A DNA stretch of 64,000 bases from Delta-02 sp964513565 (GTDB lineage: Bacteria; Desulfobacterota; Syntrophorhabdia; Syntrophorhabdales; Syntrophorhabdaceae): assembly GCA_964513565.1 (NCBI GenBank), contig CAZENE010000009.1:28442-92441 (forward strand), given 5' to 3'. The notes beneath the pieces were generated by a model. That model was given only the letters and a program-made list of their open reading frames with translations. It was not told the DNA's origin and made no database searches. Numbering within the stretch: position 1 is the first letter of the stretch; every line of letters starts with the position of its first letter. Positions 32,809 through 41,561 of the stretch are shown one piece after another. Both the position numbers and the translations under genes were made by a program.

Positions 32809-32876
32809 GGGGCATTCGAGCCCGATTGCCGGTCATTAACTTGTACGTTCTTCATAAAAATGATAAACGAAGTATA

Positions 32877-34337
32877 ATGCAATCGTATATTAATTGGGAA
32901 GATGTCATCCTCGGTTTCAAGCGAACGACCCGGGATTTCCTGGAAACGGTGGTAGAAAACCTGAGTGAATCCTTCATTGTAACCGATCTTGACGGCCGGA
33001 TAATCAGCTATAATAAGGGGTCCCGACAACTTTACCAATATGAACCCCATGAAATACTCGGAAAAAGCATACTCACGCTCGGCGTTAAGAAACCGAATGT
33101 CCTAGCCCGCATAAGAGATGGTCAAACTTTCCGGGGGGAAGTTATATGCCGCCGAAAATCGGGTGAAGATTTTCCCACCTATATAGTGTGTATTCCGCTT
33201 CGTGACCAGAACGGCCACCCGATGGCAATGGTCGGCTCTGCGCGGGATCTTACGACAGAGAAAGAGATCGGAAGGCTCAAAGAATTCAATGAAAATATCG
33301 TCACCTCACTTAACGACGGTATACAGATCATCGATAAGGATGGATATATCACATTCACCAATCAGCGATTCGAAGAGCTTATGGGTTATGACCGTGGCGA
33401 GATCATCGGGCAGCATTACCAGTCCTTTGTCGCCCGCGATGTCCTGGACAAATTTCGTAAAGAGATAAGAACAGACGGTCAGGATAACGTAAAAAAAGTC
33501 TTTGAAACTATGTATATCACGAAGGATAACAGAAAAATTCCCGTGATGATCAGTGCATCACACCTCTACAGGAACGGGATGTACGAGGGCATGATCAATG
33601 CAGTCATTGATGTTACTGAGATCAAGATCCTGAAAGAAGAACTCTTTCAATCGGAAAAATTGACTCTTCTCGGAAAGCTGGCAGGTGAGATCGCGCATGA
33701 GATAAACAACCCATTGAGCGGGCTTATAATGGCGACACAAATGCTGATCGAAGATGTCGAGACAGGGCATATCGATCCCGCCGAAATTCTGGATGAATTA
33801 AAGGGGATCGAGAATGACGCACGCCGGTGCAAAGATTTTATCGAGAAAGTCCTGGACTTCTCCCGCATGCTTCCGGAAAAGAAAGAAATCTTCAATGTAA
33901 ATAATACGATCGAGGATTCGTTGATTCTGGTTGCTCGCCAGGCTGCGCTGGATAATGTCCTGATCGAAAAAGATTTTGCTCCTTCGGATCTCCTGATCTT
34001 TGGAAGCACCAACAATCTCCAACAGGTTATCATCAACGCGGTCAACAATGCGCGGGATGCCCTTGCGCCCGGAGGGGGCACCGTTACCTTAAAAACCTAC
34101 CCATTGGTGAAGAATCGTAAAAAACTCGCAGTTATAGAGATCAATGATACGGGACGAGGCATACCTGCAAATGTTATGTGCAGGATCTTTGATTCCTTTT
34201 TTACAACCAAGGAAAAAGGCACGGGTCTGGGATTATCCGTCAGCAAGCGAATTATTGAAGAACACGGTGGAACGATCCATATCAGCAACAGGAAAGAAGG
34301 CGGAGCATCGCTTATCATAACGCTCCCCCGCAAATAA
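32877..34337 (+). CDS. PAS-domain sensor histidine kinase (NtrB-like)
   Basis: 486 residues from the ATG at 32877; a TTG at 32826 is possible and neither has a clear ribosome site. There are no membrane segments, so it is cytoplasmic. Two PAS domains (about residues 20-140 and 145-265) are followed by a HisKA domain with the phospho-acceptor His in GEIAHEINNPLSG, then a HATPase with N box NAVNNARDAL, G1 INDTGRGIP and G2 KGTGLGLSVSK. The PAS domains would sense a small molecule, plausibly an aromatic compound or CoA ester. The regulator gene follows 11 bp later, making a two-component pair that likely controls the hcr-like operon. Confidence 0.88.
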   Translation: MQSYINWEDVILGFKRTTRDFLETVVENLSESFIVTDLDGRIISYNKGSRQLYQYEPHEILGKSILTLGVKKPNVLARIRDGQTFRGEVICRRKSGEDFPTYIVCIPLRDQNGHPMAMVGSARDLTTEKEIGRLKEFNENIVTSLNDGIQIIDKDGYITFTNQRFEELMGYDRGEIIGQHYQSFVARDVLDKFRKEIRTDGQDNVKKVFETMYITKDNRKIPVMISASHLYRNGMYEGMINAVIDVTEIKILKEELFQSEKLTLLGKLAGEIAHEINNPLSGLIMATQMLIEDVETGHIDPAEILDELKGIENDARRCKDFIEKVLDFSRMLPEKKEIFNVNNTIEDSLILVARQAALDNVLIEKDFAPSDLLIFGSTNNLQQVIINAVNNARDALAPGGGTVTLKTYPLVKNRKKLAVIEINDTGRGIPANVMCRIFDSFFTTKEKGTGLGLSVSKRIIEEHGGTIHISNRKEGGASLIITLPRK

Positions 34338-34348
34338 GGATAAAACCG

Positions 34349-35940
34349 ATGAATGACGCTTTTGAGGTTCTCATTGTGGATGATGATGCGAGCATACGCA
34401 AGAGATGCGTTCAGCTGCTCAACAAGAAAGGATACAATGTCGAAGGTGTGAGTAGCGGTAATGCCGCCCTGCCGATCGTCAAAAACAGGCGCACCCCCCT
34501 TGTCATAACGGATATCCGCATGGCGGGCCTGAACGGGATCGAACTTTTGGAAACAATTAGATATGACAGTCCGGAGACCGAGGTCGTCATGATCACTGGG
34601 TATGGAACAGTCGAAAATGCCGTCAAGGCGATCAAGCTTGGCGCCTATGATTATATTACAAAACCTTTCGACATGGACAAACTTCTTAAGGTAGTCGAGA
34701 ATGTATCCAAAAACTTTTTGCTGCGACAAGAAAACAAACTGCTCAGGAAAAAGCTCGATGATTATACTGAGGCTGACGACATAATTACCTCGAGCGAGAC
34801 GATGAACGACATTTTCAGGATCATCGATAAGGTTGCCCCCATAGATTGCAATGTACTCATAGAGGGCGAAAGCGGAACTGGAAAAGGCCTGATAGCCAAG
34901 CAGATCCATAAGAGAAGCCAGCGGAATGCACAAAGCTTTGTCGTGGTTGATTGTGCATCGTTGAGCGAAACCCTACTAGAAAGCGAATTATTCGGTTATA
35001 TCAAAGGTGCGTTTACCGGTGCGTATTCCGATAAGGACGGGTATTTCAAAGTCGCGGACAAAGGTACGATATTTCTCGACGAAGTGGGCGAACTTTCCCC
35101 GGCACTGCAGGGAAAGCTTCTACGTATGACACAGGATCACGAGATTATACCTGTCGGAAGCACACGGCCAATTAATATCGACGCCCGAATTCTGGCCGCG
35201 ACAAATAAGAACCTCGAAGCGCTCGTTCGCGTGGGAAAATTCAGGGAGGACCTCTATTTTCGCTTAAACGTCGTCAAGATAGATGTACCACCGCTTCGCT
35301 CGAGGCGCGAAGACATCCCTCTTCTCACACATTTCTTTCTGGACAAATTCAAAAAGAAATTCCAAAAAGAAACATTGAATCTGAACGCCAAGTTAATTGA
35401 TTCCATAAATGCGTATGATTGGCCGGGAAACGTACGCGAGTTAGAAAATGTGGTGCAACAGTTAATTATCGTAGCTGAGAATGGCGAGATCAAACCACAG
35501 GCTATTCCCGCGGCGCTCAGGAATATCATGTCGAGTCCCGCGGCGCTCAGGAATATCATGTCGAGTCTACCCGGCAAAGATGACCCTATTNNNNNNNNNN
35601 NNNNNNNNNNNNNNNNNNNNNNNNNNNNNNNNNNNNNNNNNNNNNNNNNNNNNNNNNNNNNNNNNNNNNNNNNNNNNNNNNNNNNNNNNNTCCCGCGGCG
35701 CTCAGGAATATCATGTCGAGTCTACCCGGCAAAGATGACCCTATTACCTACGATATGAATTTTGAGCAAGCCCGGAAAACATGCCTCGATAATTTTACCC
35801 GCGAATGGTGCATGCGATCGTTGCGGGTGAATAAGGGCAATATCTCCGGTACCGCACGGGATATGAATATCCGTCGTTCTTCGCTGCAGCGTCTCATGAA
35901 ACGCCTGGGTATAACATCCTCGGATTTAAGACCCGAATAA
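34349..35940 (+). CDS. Sigma-54-dependent response regulator (NtrC family), interrupted by assembly gap
   Basis: ATG at 34349 after AAGGA. An N-terminal receiver domain has Asp in VVITDIRMAGLNG, followed by an AAA+ sigma-54 activator domain with Walker A GESGTGKG, GAFTGA (YIKGAFTGAYS) and Walker B GTIFLDEVGELS. A C-terminal Fis-type helix-turn-helix reads GNISGTARDMNIRRSSLQRLMKRL. A run of 100 N (35591-35690) splits the gene. The 55 bases before the gap (35536-35590) are identical to the 55 after it (35691-35745). If the two ends are overlapped, the frame continues and gives a protein of 478 residues, normal for the family; with the Ns kept it shifts. It would activate the sigma-54 promoter at 36240. 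Confidence 0.88.
35506..35720 (+). repeat. 30-bp tandem repeat at the gap
   Basis: TCCCGCGGCGCTCAGGAATA plus ten more bases occurs at 35506-35535, 35536-35565 and, after the Ns, 35691-35720. It encodes the decapeptide PAALRNIMSS in the linker before the regulator's DNA-binding domain. The copy number is uncertain because the repeat is what broke the assembly. Confidence 0.8.
35591..35690. other. Assembly gap (100 N)
   Basis: Exactly 100 unknown bases, the usual placeholder of a scaffolder, within a tandem-repeat region. The true length is not known and may be zero or negative. Confidence 0.95.
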
Positions 35941-36292
35941 TTATAACCCGGTCTCCGCAAAAATGCCGGATTCAAACTAACACTTGGCTTCACGCCAATC
36001 TGGTTATGAGACTAATGCAATAATGCCTCCGGAAGGAAGCATGCTTTAATTTTTCCGATCCGTCTTTTCCAGAATCCGTCAGATTCAAAAATGCCATAAT
36101 TCCAACAACTAATTATCGAGACCGGCAAGCGCCCGCCATTAAACCGGGCAATGAAATGCTTCCTGAAAGCGGCAGGGCATATCCGGATAATATCTTGTAA
36201 ATCATTGACCAGTGCTGTTCCACGTCATCCTGTTTTTGCTGGCATAATTTCTGCTTGGTTAATAGCAATCAAAAAGGCAGGAGGATTTGGAT
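35941..36292. other. Regulatory region upstream of hcr-like operon
   Basis: No gene. The 3' part holds the sigma-54 promoter at 36240-36255. Upstream, GATTCAAA recurs near 35970 and 36081 next to AAAAATGCC; these may be activator-binding sites for the adjacent NtrC-family protein, but this is weak. Confidence 0.5.
36240..36255 (+). promoter_or_regulatory. Sigma-54 (-24/-12) promoter
   Basis: TGGCAT-AATTT-CTGCT matches the consensus TGGCAC-N5-TTGCW at all but two positions, with the invariant GG and GC at the correct 10-base separation. It lies 38 bp before the ATG of the first hcr-like gene and 300 bp after the NtrC-family activator gene. Confidence 0.75.
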
Positions 36293-37294
36293 ATGAGATT
36301 ACCCGATTTTAGTTTTCATCAACCTATCACGCTGGATCAGACGTTTTCAATTATGGAAAATAATAACGGCAATTTACGGATTATTGCAGGAGGAACCGAT
36401 CTTATCCCGCTTATGAAGTATGGGCTTGAAACGCCTTCTACGGTTGTAAGCATTAAAAATATCGAAGGCCTCAAGGATATCACGCAAGGTGAAACTGCCG
36501 TCACAATTGGTGCCATGATCTCCTTGGCGGATATAATTTCGTCCCCCATCGTTTCCGAAACATTTCCTGCGCTGCATGAAGCGGCAATTGCAGTTGCCGC
36601 TCCGCCTTTATGGAACGTTGCAACCCTGGGAGGCAACATTCTTCAAAATACACGCTGTCTCTATTACAATCAATCCCCGACATGGCGCCTCGAGAAAAAA
36701 CCATGCTTCAAAGCGGGAGGTGAGGTATGCCACGCGGTCCCCAGAGGTAGAAAATGCTTCAGCGTCTATTGTGGGGACATCGCACCCGCACTCATTGTCT
36801 TGAATGCTTCACTGCTTTTCCAGGACATCACCGGCCCGACCGAAATTCGCTGCATAGACCTTTTTTCTGGTAATGGACTGGCGCCCTTCACGATTGGAAA
36901 GAATACTGTCCTGACCGGTATTAAGATCCCGATTCCAAAACCTCATGCACTGTCTAGCTATGTAAAACTGCGCATTAGGTCCTCAATTGACTACCCGCTT
37001 GTTTCAACCGCGGCATCCATCGCCCTCGGTAAGGATTTAACGATCACAGATTTGAAACTGGTACTTTCGGCGATTGGGCCCGCGCCGGCAGCTATTGATT
37101 TCAACGATGTTCTTGTCGGCAGAAAAATAGATGAAGCAGATTTTAGTGTCTTGAATGAGATCCTGCCGAAAAAGACCCAAATTGTCGATAACTTGGCATT
37201 ACCCGGTTCATACCGGCGAAAAATGCTTTCCGTAATTTCGAAAAGAGCCATTATGAAAGCCGTAAATTCACGGATTGGAAAGGAGACGACATGA
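36293..37294 (+). CDS. hcrB: 4-hydroxybenzoyl-CoA reductase-type beta (FAD, 4Fe-4S) subunit
   Basis: 333 residues from the ATG at 36293 after GGCAGGAGG. It is a molybdopterin-dehydrogenase FAD-binding protein: IIAGGTDLIPLMKYG near residue 30 and the second FAD phrase TLGGNILQNTRC near residue 115. Between the FAD subdomains is a Cys-rich insert with C residues in TRCLYYNQS, KPCFKAGGEVCH and RKCFSVYCGD. Such an insert carries the extra [4Fe-4S] cluster that distinguishes 4-hydroxybenzoyl-CoA reductase from ordinary xanthine dehydrogenases. The cluster lets the enzyme run reductively, removing a ring hydroxyl. It is the first gene of a sigma-54-driven operon and overlaps the next gene by 4 bp (ATGA). 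Confidence 0.82.
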   Translation: MRLPDFSFHQPITLDQTFSIMENNNGNLRIIAGGTDLIPLMKYGLETPSTVVSIKNIEGLKDITQGETAVTIGAMISLADIISSPIVSETFPALHEAAIAVAAPPLWNVATLGGNILQNTRCLYYNQSPTWRLEKKPCFKAGGEVCHAVPRGRKCFSVYCGDIAPALIVLNASLLFQDITGPTEIRCIDLFSGNGLAPFTIGKNTVLTGIKIPIPKPHALSSYVKLRIRSSIDYPLVSTAASIALGKDLTITDLKLVLSAIGPAPAAIDFNDVLVGRKIDEADFSVLNEILPKKTQIVDNLALPGSYRRKMLSVISKRAIMKAVNSRIGKETT

Positions 37295-37788
37295 CGAAGC
37301 CGACCAAAAAGATAATATCGCTCAATGTTAACGGATATGAATACGAGATAGCGGTCCGTCCCAACAAAACGCTTCTCGAAGTACTGAGAGAGGATCTCCT
37401 GCTAATGGGAACAAAGGAAGGCTGCGATGACGGATCATGTGGAAGCTGCACCGTACTGCTCGATGGGGAGCCGGTGAGGTCATGTATTTTTCTCGCCGCA
37501 GATGCCGTGGGAAAGCAGATCCTGACGATCGAAGGAATGGCGAATGACGAGGAGCTTCATCCGATTCAAAAAGCGTTTGTGGAAAATGGGGCAATCCAAT
37601 GCGGGTATTGTGCACCGGGGATGATCCTGACTGCAAAAGCCCTGCTTGAAAAGAATCCTAACCCGACGGAAAACGAGATCAAGCTCGCTATTTCAGGCAA
37701 TCTTTGCAGGTGCACGGGATATAACAAAATAGTGTCGGCCATAAAAATAGCCGGCGCTAACATTGCGGGGGTGGTCGAACATGAATAA
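37291..37788 (+). CDS. hcrC: 4-hydroxybenzoyl-CoA reductase-type gamma (2x[2Fe-2S]) subunit
   Basis: 165 residues. The N-terminal plant-type ferredoxin cluster is in GCDDGSCGSCTV with a fourth Cys in VRSCIF. The second cluster has CGYC and CRC in IQCGYCAPGM and GNLCRCTGY. Both clusters and the length are standard for the small subunit of xanthine-dehydrogenase-family enzymes. It passes electrons between the FAD/4Fe-4S and molybdenum subunits. It overlaps both neighbours by a few bases, giving tight translational coupling. Confidence 0.88.
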   Translation: MTKPTKKIISLNVNGYEYEIAVRPNKTLLEVLREDLLLMGTKEGCDDGSCGSCTVLLDGEPVRSCIFLAADAVGKQILTIEGMANDEELHPIQKAFVENGAIQCGYCAPGMILTAKALLEKNPNPTENEIKLAISGNLCRCTGYNKIVSAIKIAGANIAGVVEHE

Positions 37789-40114
37789 CGATCTCAAATA
37801 CGTAGGTAAATCGGTTCCAAGAAAGGATGGTCCCCTCAAGGCTACCGGACGAGCCCAATACACTGTCGATATAACTCTGCCGGGCATGCTGATCGGGAAA
37901 GTATTGAGAAGTCCGTATCCTCATGCGCGGATACTCAAGGTTGATACAAGCCGTGCTGAAAAATTGCCGGGTGTCAAAGCCGTAGTAACAGCGAGTGATT
38001 CCTTGAGGATAAGACATGGTTTCGTCGAAACACCTCGCTATCCGGCGGATCAATATCCCATAGCCGTGGACATGGTGCGCCACGTCGGTGAGGAAATTGC
38101 CGGCGTAGCGGCGATAGACGAAGATACCGCGAATGAGGCGATATCCCTTATTGATGTCGAATACGAGCAGCTTCCGGCGGTTTTCGATCCCGAGGAAGCT
38201 ATGAAACTCGACGCTCCCGAGATCCACCCCAACCACCCCAAGGTCGACGATCCATATAAAAACATAGGTGGGAAAACGGAAACGTCATTCGGAGATGTCG
38301 AGAAGGCATTTGCTGAATCCTATCTCGTACGTGAGGATAAATTTTACTGCCAGATACGCGCCCACGGATATATGGAGCCGCAGGCAACTGTTGCGTCTTA
38401 CGATTATTCGGGGAAGCTCAATGTCTGGACCTCCAGTATGGGCGTATTTATAAAGCGCGCGAAGCTGGCACGGACACTCGGTCTGCCCTTCGGAAATGTA
38501 CGGGTCCTCAAGACATACGTCGGTGGCGCATTCGGTGGGAAAATCGATCTCTTCAACCATGAATACATCGCGGCTCTTCTTTCGATGAAATGCCATCTTC
38601 CGGTGAAAATCGTTTATACACGAGAAGAGGTTTTCAAAGCAGCCCGTCATGGCCAGCCGCTCATCGTGCAGATAAAAACCGGCGTAGCACGGGACGGTAC
38701 AATTCTCGGCCAGCAGATACGCACGATAAATGACAGCGGTGCCTATCATGGCAGCGGGGTAGTTGTAATTTTCCTTGCCTGGGGTTTTGCAATGGCCCCT
38801 TACAAAATACCGAACATGAAATATGAAGGATTATCGATTTATACGAACAATCTTGTTCGTGCGCCTCAAAGAGGCCATGGGGCGCCGAAGATGAGGTTTG
38901 CGGCCGAATCCCAATTCGACATGATCGCCGAAGAGCTTGGTATGGATCCCATTGAATTCCGGCTCAAGAATGCACGAGACGCAGGAGATATATTGCCCAA
39001 CGGTGATAATGTCAAGAATTTCGGACTAAAGGAGTGCATTGAAAAAGTCGTTGCAAAAACCGAGTTCAAGTCAAAATACGAAGCGGCTCTTAAAGGACGC
39101 AGCAACGGCTCCCGGATAAAACGAGGTATCGGGATTGGGACGACGGCTTATTTCGGGGGTTCCCTGATATATCCCAACAGTTCCACTGTAATCGTGAAAT
39201 TAAACGATGACGCGAGTATCTCGGTCATGACGGGCGCACTCGATGTAGGTCAGGGATGTGAAACTGTCATATCCCAGATCGTAGCGGAAGAACTCGGGGT
39301 TCCGCTCAATGAAATACATGTGTACGCCGCCGATACCGAGACTACCCCCGTCGATATCGGGTCATGGATCAGCGGACTCACCTATGTAACCGGAAACGCC
39401 GCCAAAAAGGCTGCCTCGCATGCGATGAAGAAACTTCTCACGGTAGCGGCGCAGGAGCTGGGTGCCAGGGTCGAAGATCTCGTCACCTGCGATAAAACCA
39501 TATTTGTGAGCCATCTTCCCGACAAAAAAATGACATATGCGCAGGCAATTGCGGTGAGTATTGCGAAGAACAAAGGCGACTGTGTTATTGGCGAAGGACA
39601 TTTTCGGACGATGAAAAATGAGCCCATGCATCCCAGCCTGGCGACAGCGAAGGGGCGCTGGACCGAAAATTACTCTAATTACGCCCAGGTAGCGGAAGTT
39701 GAAGTGGACACGGAAACCGGCATGGTCAAAATATTGAAAGCAACCACTGCCCACGACTGCGGATTTCCCGTTAACCCCGTACTTGTTGAATGCCAGATCG
39801 ATGGACAAGTTTCCATGGGACAGGGTCACATATTGGCCGAGGAGCTTCTGGTAGAAGATGGATGCATCATTAACCCGTCATTCCTCGAATATAAAATGCC
39901 ATGTGCTCTTGACATGGTAGATACGGACTATATTGACGTTATTACTGAAACATACAATAAAGAGCACCATTATAACACAAAGGAAGTCGGCGAAGGTTAC
40001 GTGTCGGGAACCGTTGCTTCCGTTGCAAACGCGATATATAACGCGACCGGCATACGTATGAAAAGAACACCGATTCACCCTTATGATTTGATCGACGAGT
40101 CAGATCATAAGTAA
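37781..40114 (+). CDS. hcrA: 4-hydroxybenzoyl-CoA reductase-type alpha (molybdenum) subunit
   Basis: 777 residues from the ATG at 37781, overlapping hcrC by 8 bp. It has the xanthine-dehydrogenase-family layout: an N-terminal YVGKSVPRKDGPLKATGRAQY domain, then molybdopterin-cytosine-dinucleotide-binding regions around VGGAFGGKIDLFNHE, MTGALDVGQGCETV and the C-terminal TTAHDCGFPVNPVLVECQ. With the [4Fe-4S]-bearing beta subunit it points to a 4-hydroxybenzoyl-CoA reductase-like activity, converting a hydroxybenzoyl-CoA to benzoyl-CoA in the anaerobic aromatic pathway. The exact substrate isomer cannot be told from sequence inspection. Confidence 0.85.
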   Translation: MNNDLKYVGKSVPRKDGPLKATGRAQYTVDITLPGMLIGKVLRSPYPHARILKVDTSRAEKLPGVKAVVTASDSLRIRHGFVETPRYPADQYPIAVDMVRHVGEEIAGVAAIDEDTANEAISLIDVEYEQLPAVFDPEEAMKLDAPEIHPNHPKVDDPYKNIGGKTETSFGDVEKAFAESYLVREDKFYCQIRAHGYMEPQATVASYDYSGKLNVWTSSMGVFIKRAKLARTLGLPFGNVRVLKTYVGGAFGGKIDLFNHEYIAALLSMKCHLPVKIVYTREEVFKAARHGQPLIVQIKTGVARDGTILGQQIRTINDSGAYHGSGVVVIFLAWGFAMAPYKIPNMKYEGLSIYTNNLVRAPQRGHGAPKMRFAAESQFDMIAEELGMDPIEFRLKNARDAGDILPNGDNVKNFGLKECIEKVVAKTEFKSKYEAALKGRSNGSRIKRGIGIGTTAYFGGSLIYPNSSTVIVKLNDDASISVMTGALDVGQGCETVISQIVAEELGVPLNEIHVYAADTETTPVDIGSWISGLTYVTGNAAKKAASHAMKKLLTVAAQELGARVEDLVTCDKTIFVSHLPDKKMTYAQAIAVSIAKNKGDCVIGEGHFRTMKNEPMHPSLATAKGRWTENYSNYAQVAEVEVDTETGMVKILKATTAHDCGFPVNPVLVECQIDGQVSMGQGHILAEELLVEDGCIINPSFLEYKMPCALDMVDTDYIDVITETYNKEHHYNTKEVGEGYVSGTVASVANAIYNATGIRMKRTPIHPYDLIDESDHK

Positions 40115-40144
40115 GTGGTACTAAAACAATTTGGGGAGGGCATT

Positions 40145-41452
40145 ATGGGGACGATGTGGAAACCGGAATTGGAGACTTTACCACGGCAGGAATTGGAAGC
40201 ATTGCAGCTGGACCTTTTCAGGAAACAAATGAAATATGTCATCGAGAAAAGCCCGTTTTACCGTAGGAAATTTGCCGGCATTAATCCTGAGGACATAAAG
40301 AAGATGGACGATGTCCGAAAAGTCCCGTTCACGACAAAAATGGAATTACTGAAATCCCAGGAAGAACACCCGATCTTCGGTGATTTTCCCTGCATTGCGC
40401 CCGAGATGGCAACACGCGTTTTCCAGACATCAGGAACAACGGGGACACCCTTGAGAATTCCTCTAAGCAAGAAAGACTGGTTTGAGAACTATTATCAACA
40501 ATTCAGCTATTTCCTATACGGTTATGGAATTACCCCCAGCGATGTTGCTTATTTTCCTTTCATGTACGGATTATTCATTGCCTGGTGGGGAATCCAGGCG
40601 ACAATGGAATTACACGGTGTGACGATTGTTCCCGGTGGCGGGCAAAGCTCCGAAAACCGGTTGAAAAGCCTTCTTGACTGGGGTGCGACAGTAGTTTGCG
40701 GCACACCTACATATATTGTATATCTCGGCGAACTTGCTGAAAAATCAGGATTCGATCTGCCGGGCTCGAAGGCGCGCATTGTGATAACGGCCGGAGAGCC
40801 GGGCGCCCAGGTCCCTGCGACCAAAAGCCTTATCCAGAAACTCTGGGGCGCAAACAATTATGACGATATTGGAAGCACGGAGATATCCAATTTTGGTTTC
40901 GAATGCACCGCCCAAAAAGGGACCCATATGATCGAGAGCATGTTCATCGCCGAATCCCTCGATAAGGAAACGGGAAAACCCGTTGGCAAAGGCGACATCG
41001 GGGAACTTGTCCTATCGAATTTATGCTGCGAAAGTGTACCGCTCTTGAGGTATAAAACAGGTGATACTGTAAAATTAGACTATGAGCAATGCGAATGCGG
41101 AAGGACCTTCCTGCGTATGGATGGCGGTGTCCTCGGGCGCGCCGATGATATGTTCCATTTCGGTGGGGTTAATATTTTCCCGTCGGCGATCGAGAATTTT
41201 ATCAGGCAGGTACCCGAATTTTCCAATGAATATCAGCTGGTAGTTCCACCGCAAGGTTCGGGGAAAAAACTTCTTATCAAGATAGAGCCCGCAAATGATG
41301 CTGTTGGAGAGGATGGAGTCCAGAAGGCTGTCCATATGTTCAAGGATGCCGTAGCTTACAATGTAAAGATTACGCCTGACGTCCAGGTTGTCAGCATGGG
41401 AAGTTTGCCGCGATTCGAGGGAAAGGCAAAAAGGATCGTACGGACGGCCTAA
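40145..41452 (+). CDS. Phenylacetate-CoA ligase-family aryl-CoA ligase
   Basis: 435 residues from the ATG at 40145 after GGGGAGGG. It is an AMP-binding enzyme of the PaaK family by length and motifs: the P-loop-like QTSGTTGTPLRI, then YDDIGSTEISNFGFEC, the ATP-binding region LLRYKTGDTV and the C-terminal GRADDMFHFGGVNIFPSAIE. It activates a carboxylic acid to its CoA thioester through an acyl-adenylate. Next to hcr-like genes, the likely substrate is a hydroxybenzoate, though a phenylacetate-type acid is not excluded. Cys residues in CCESVPLL and CECGRTFL are typical of the family. Confidence 0.87.
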   Translation: MGTMWKPELETLPRQELEALQLDLFRKQMKYVIEKSPFYRRKFAGINPEDIKKMDDVRKVPFTTKMELLKSQEEHPIFGDFPCIAPEMATRVFQTSGTTGTPLRIPLSKKDWFENYYQQFSYFLYGYGITPSDVAYFPFMYGLFIAWWGIQATMELHGVTIVPGGGQSSENRLKSLLDWGATVVCGTPTYIVYLGELAEKSGFDLPGSKARIVITAGEPGAQVPATKSLIQKLWGANNYDDIGSTEISNFGFECTAQKGTHMIESMFIAESLDKETGKPVGKGDIGELVLSNLCCESVPLLRYKTGDTVKLDYEQCECGRTFLRMDGGVLGRADDMFHFGGVNIFPSAIENFIRQVPEFSNEYQLVVPPQGSGKKLLIKIEPANDAVGEDGVQKAVHMFKDAVAYNVKITPDVQVVSMGSLPRFEGKAKRIVRTA

Positions 41453-41459
41453 CAATTAC

Positions 41460-41495
41460 GGGTATAAGGCCGGCGCGATGGCCGGTCTTATACCC
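41460..41495 (+). terminator. Strong hairpin after CoA ligase gene
   Basis: GGGTATAAGGCCGGC (41460-41474) pairs with GCCGGTCTTATACCC (41481-41495) with one G-U wobble and a 6-base loop. No U-run follows, so it is more likely an mRNA-stability or attenuation element between the ligase and transporter genes than a full terminator. Confidence 0.55.
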
Positions 41496-41561
41496 TTCAG
41501 AATTGATTGAGAATCTGACCCTTTTAAGGCCGGACGAATACCCGGCATGAAGGAGAAATAC

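Larger units (their letters stand above)
32419..32876. other. Left boundary of cargo block: gene remnants
   Basis: No intact gene. It contains a truncated minus-strand reading frame (32443-32590), the start of an IS3-family orfA (32600-32649) and a possible truncated plus-strand frame (about 32697-32808). The mixture of broken frames in both directions marks an old rearrangement site between the conjugative backbone and the catabolic genes. Confidence 0.6.
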
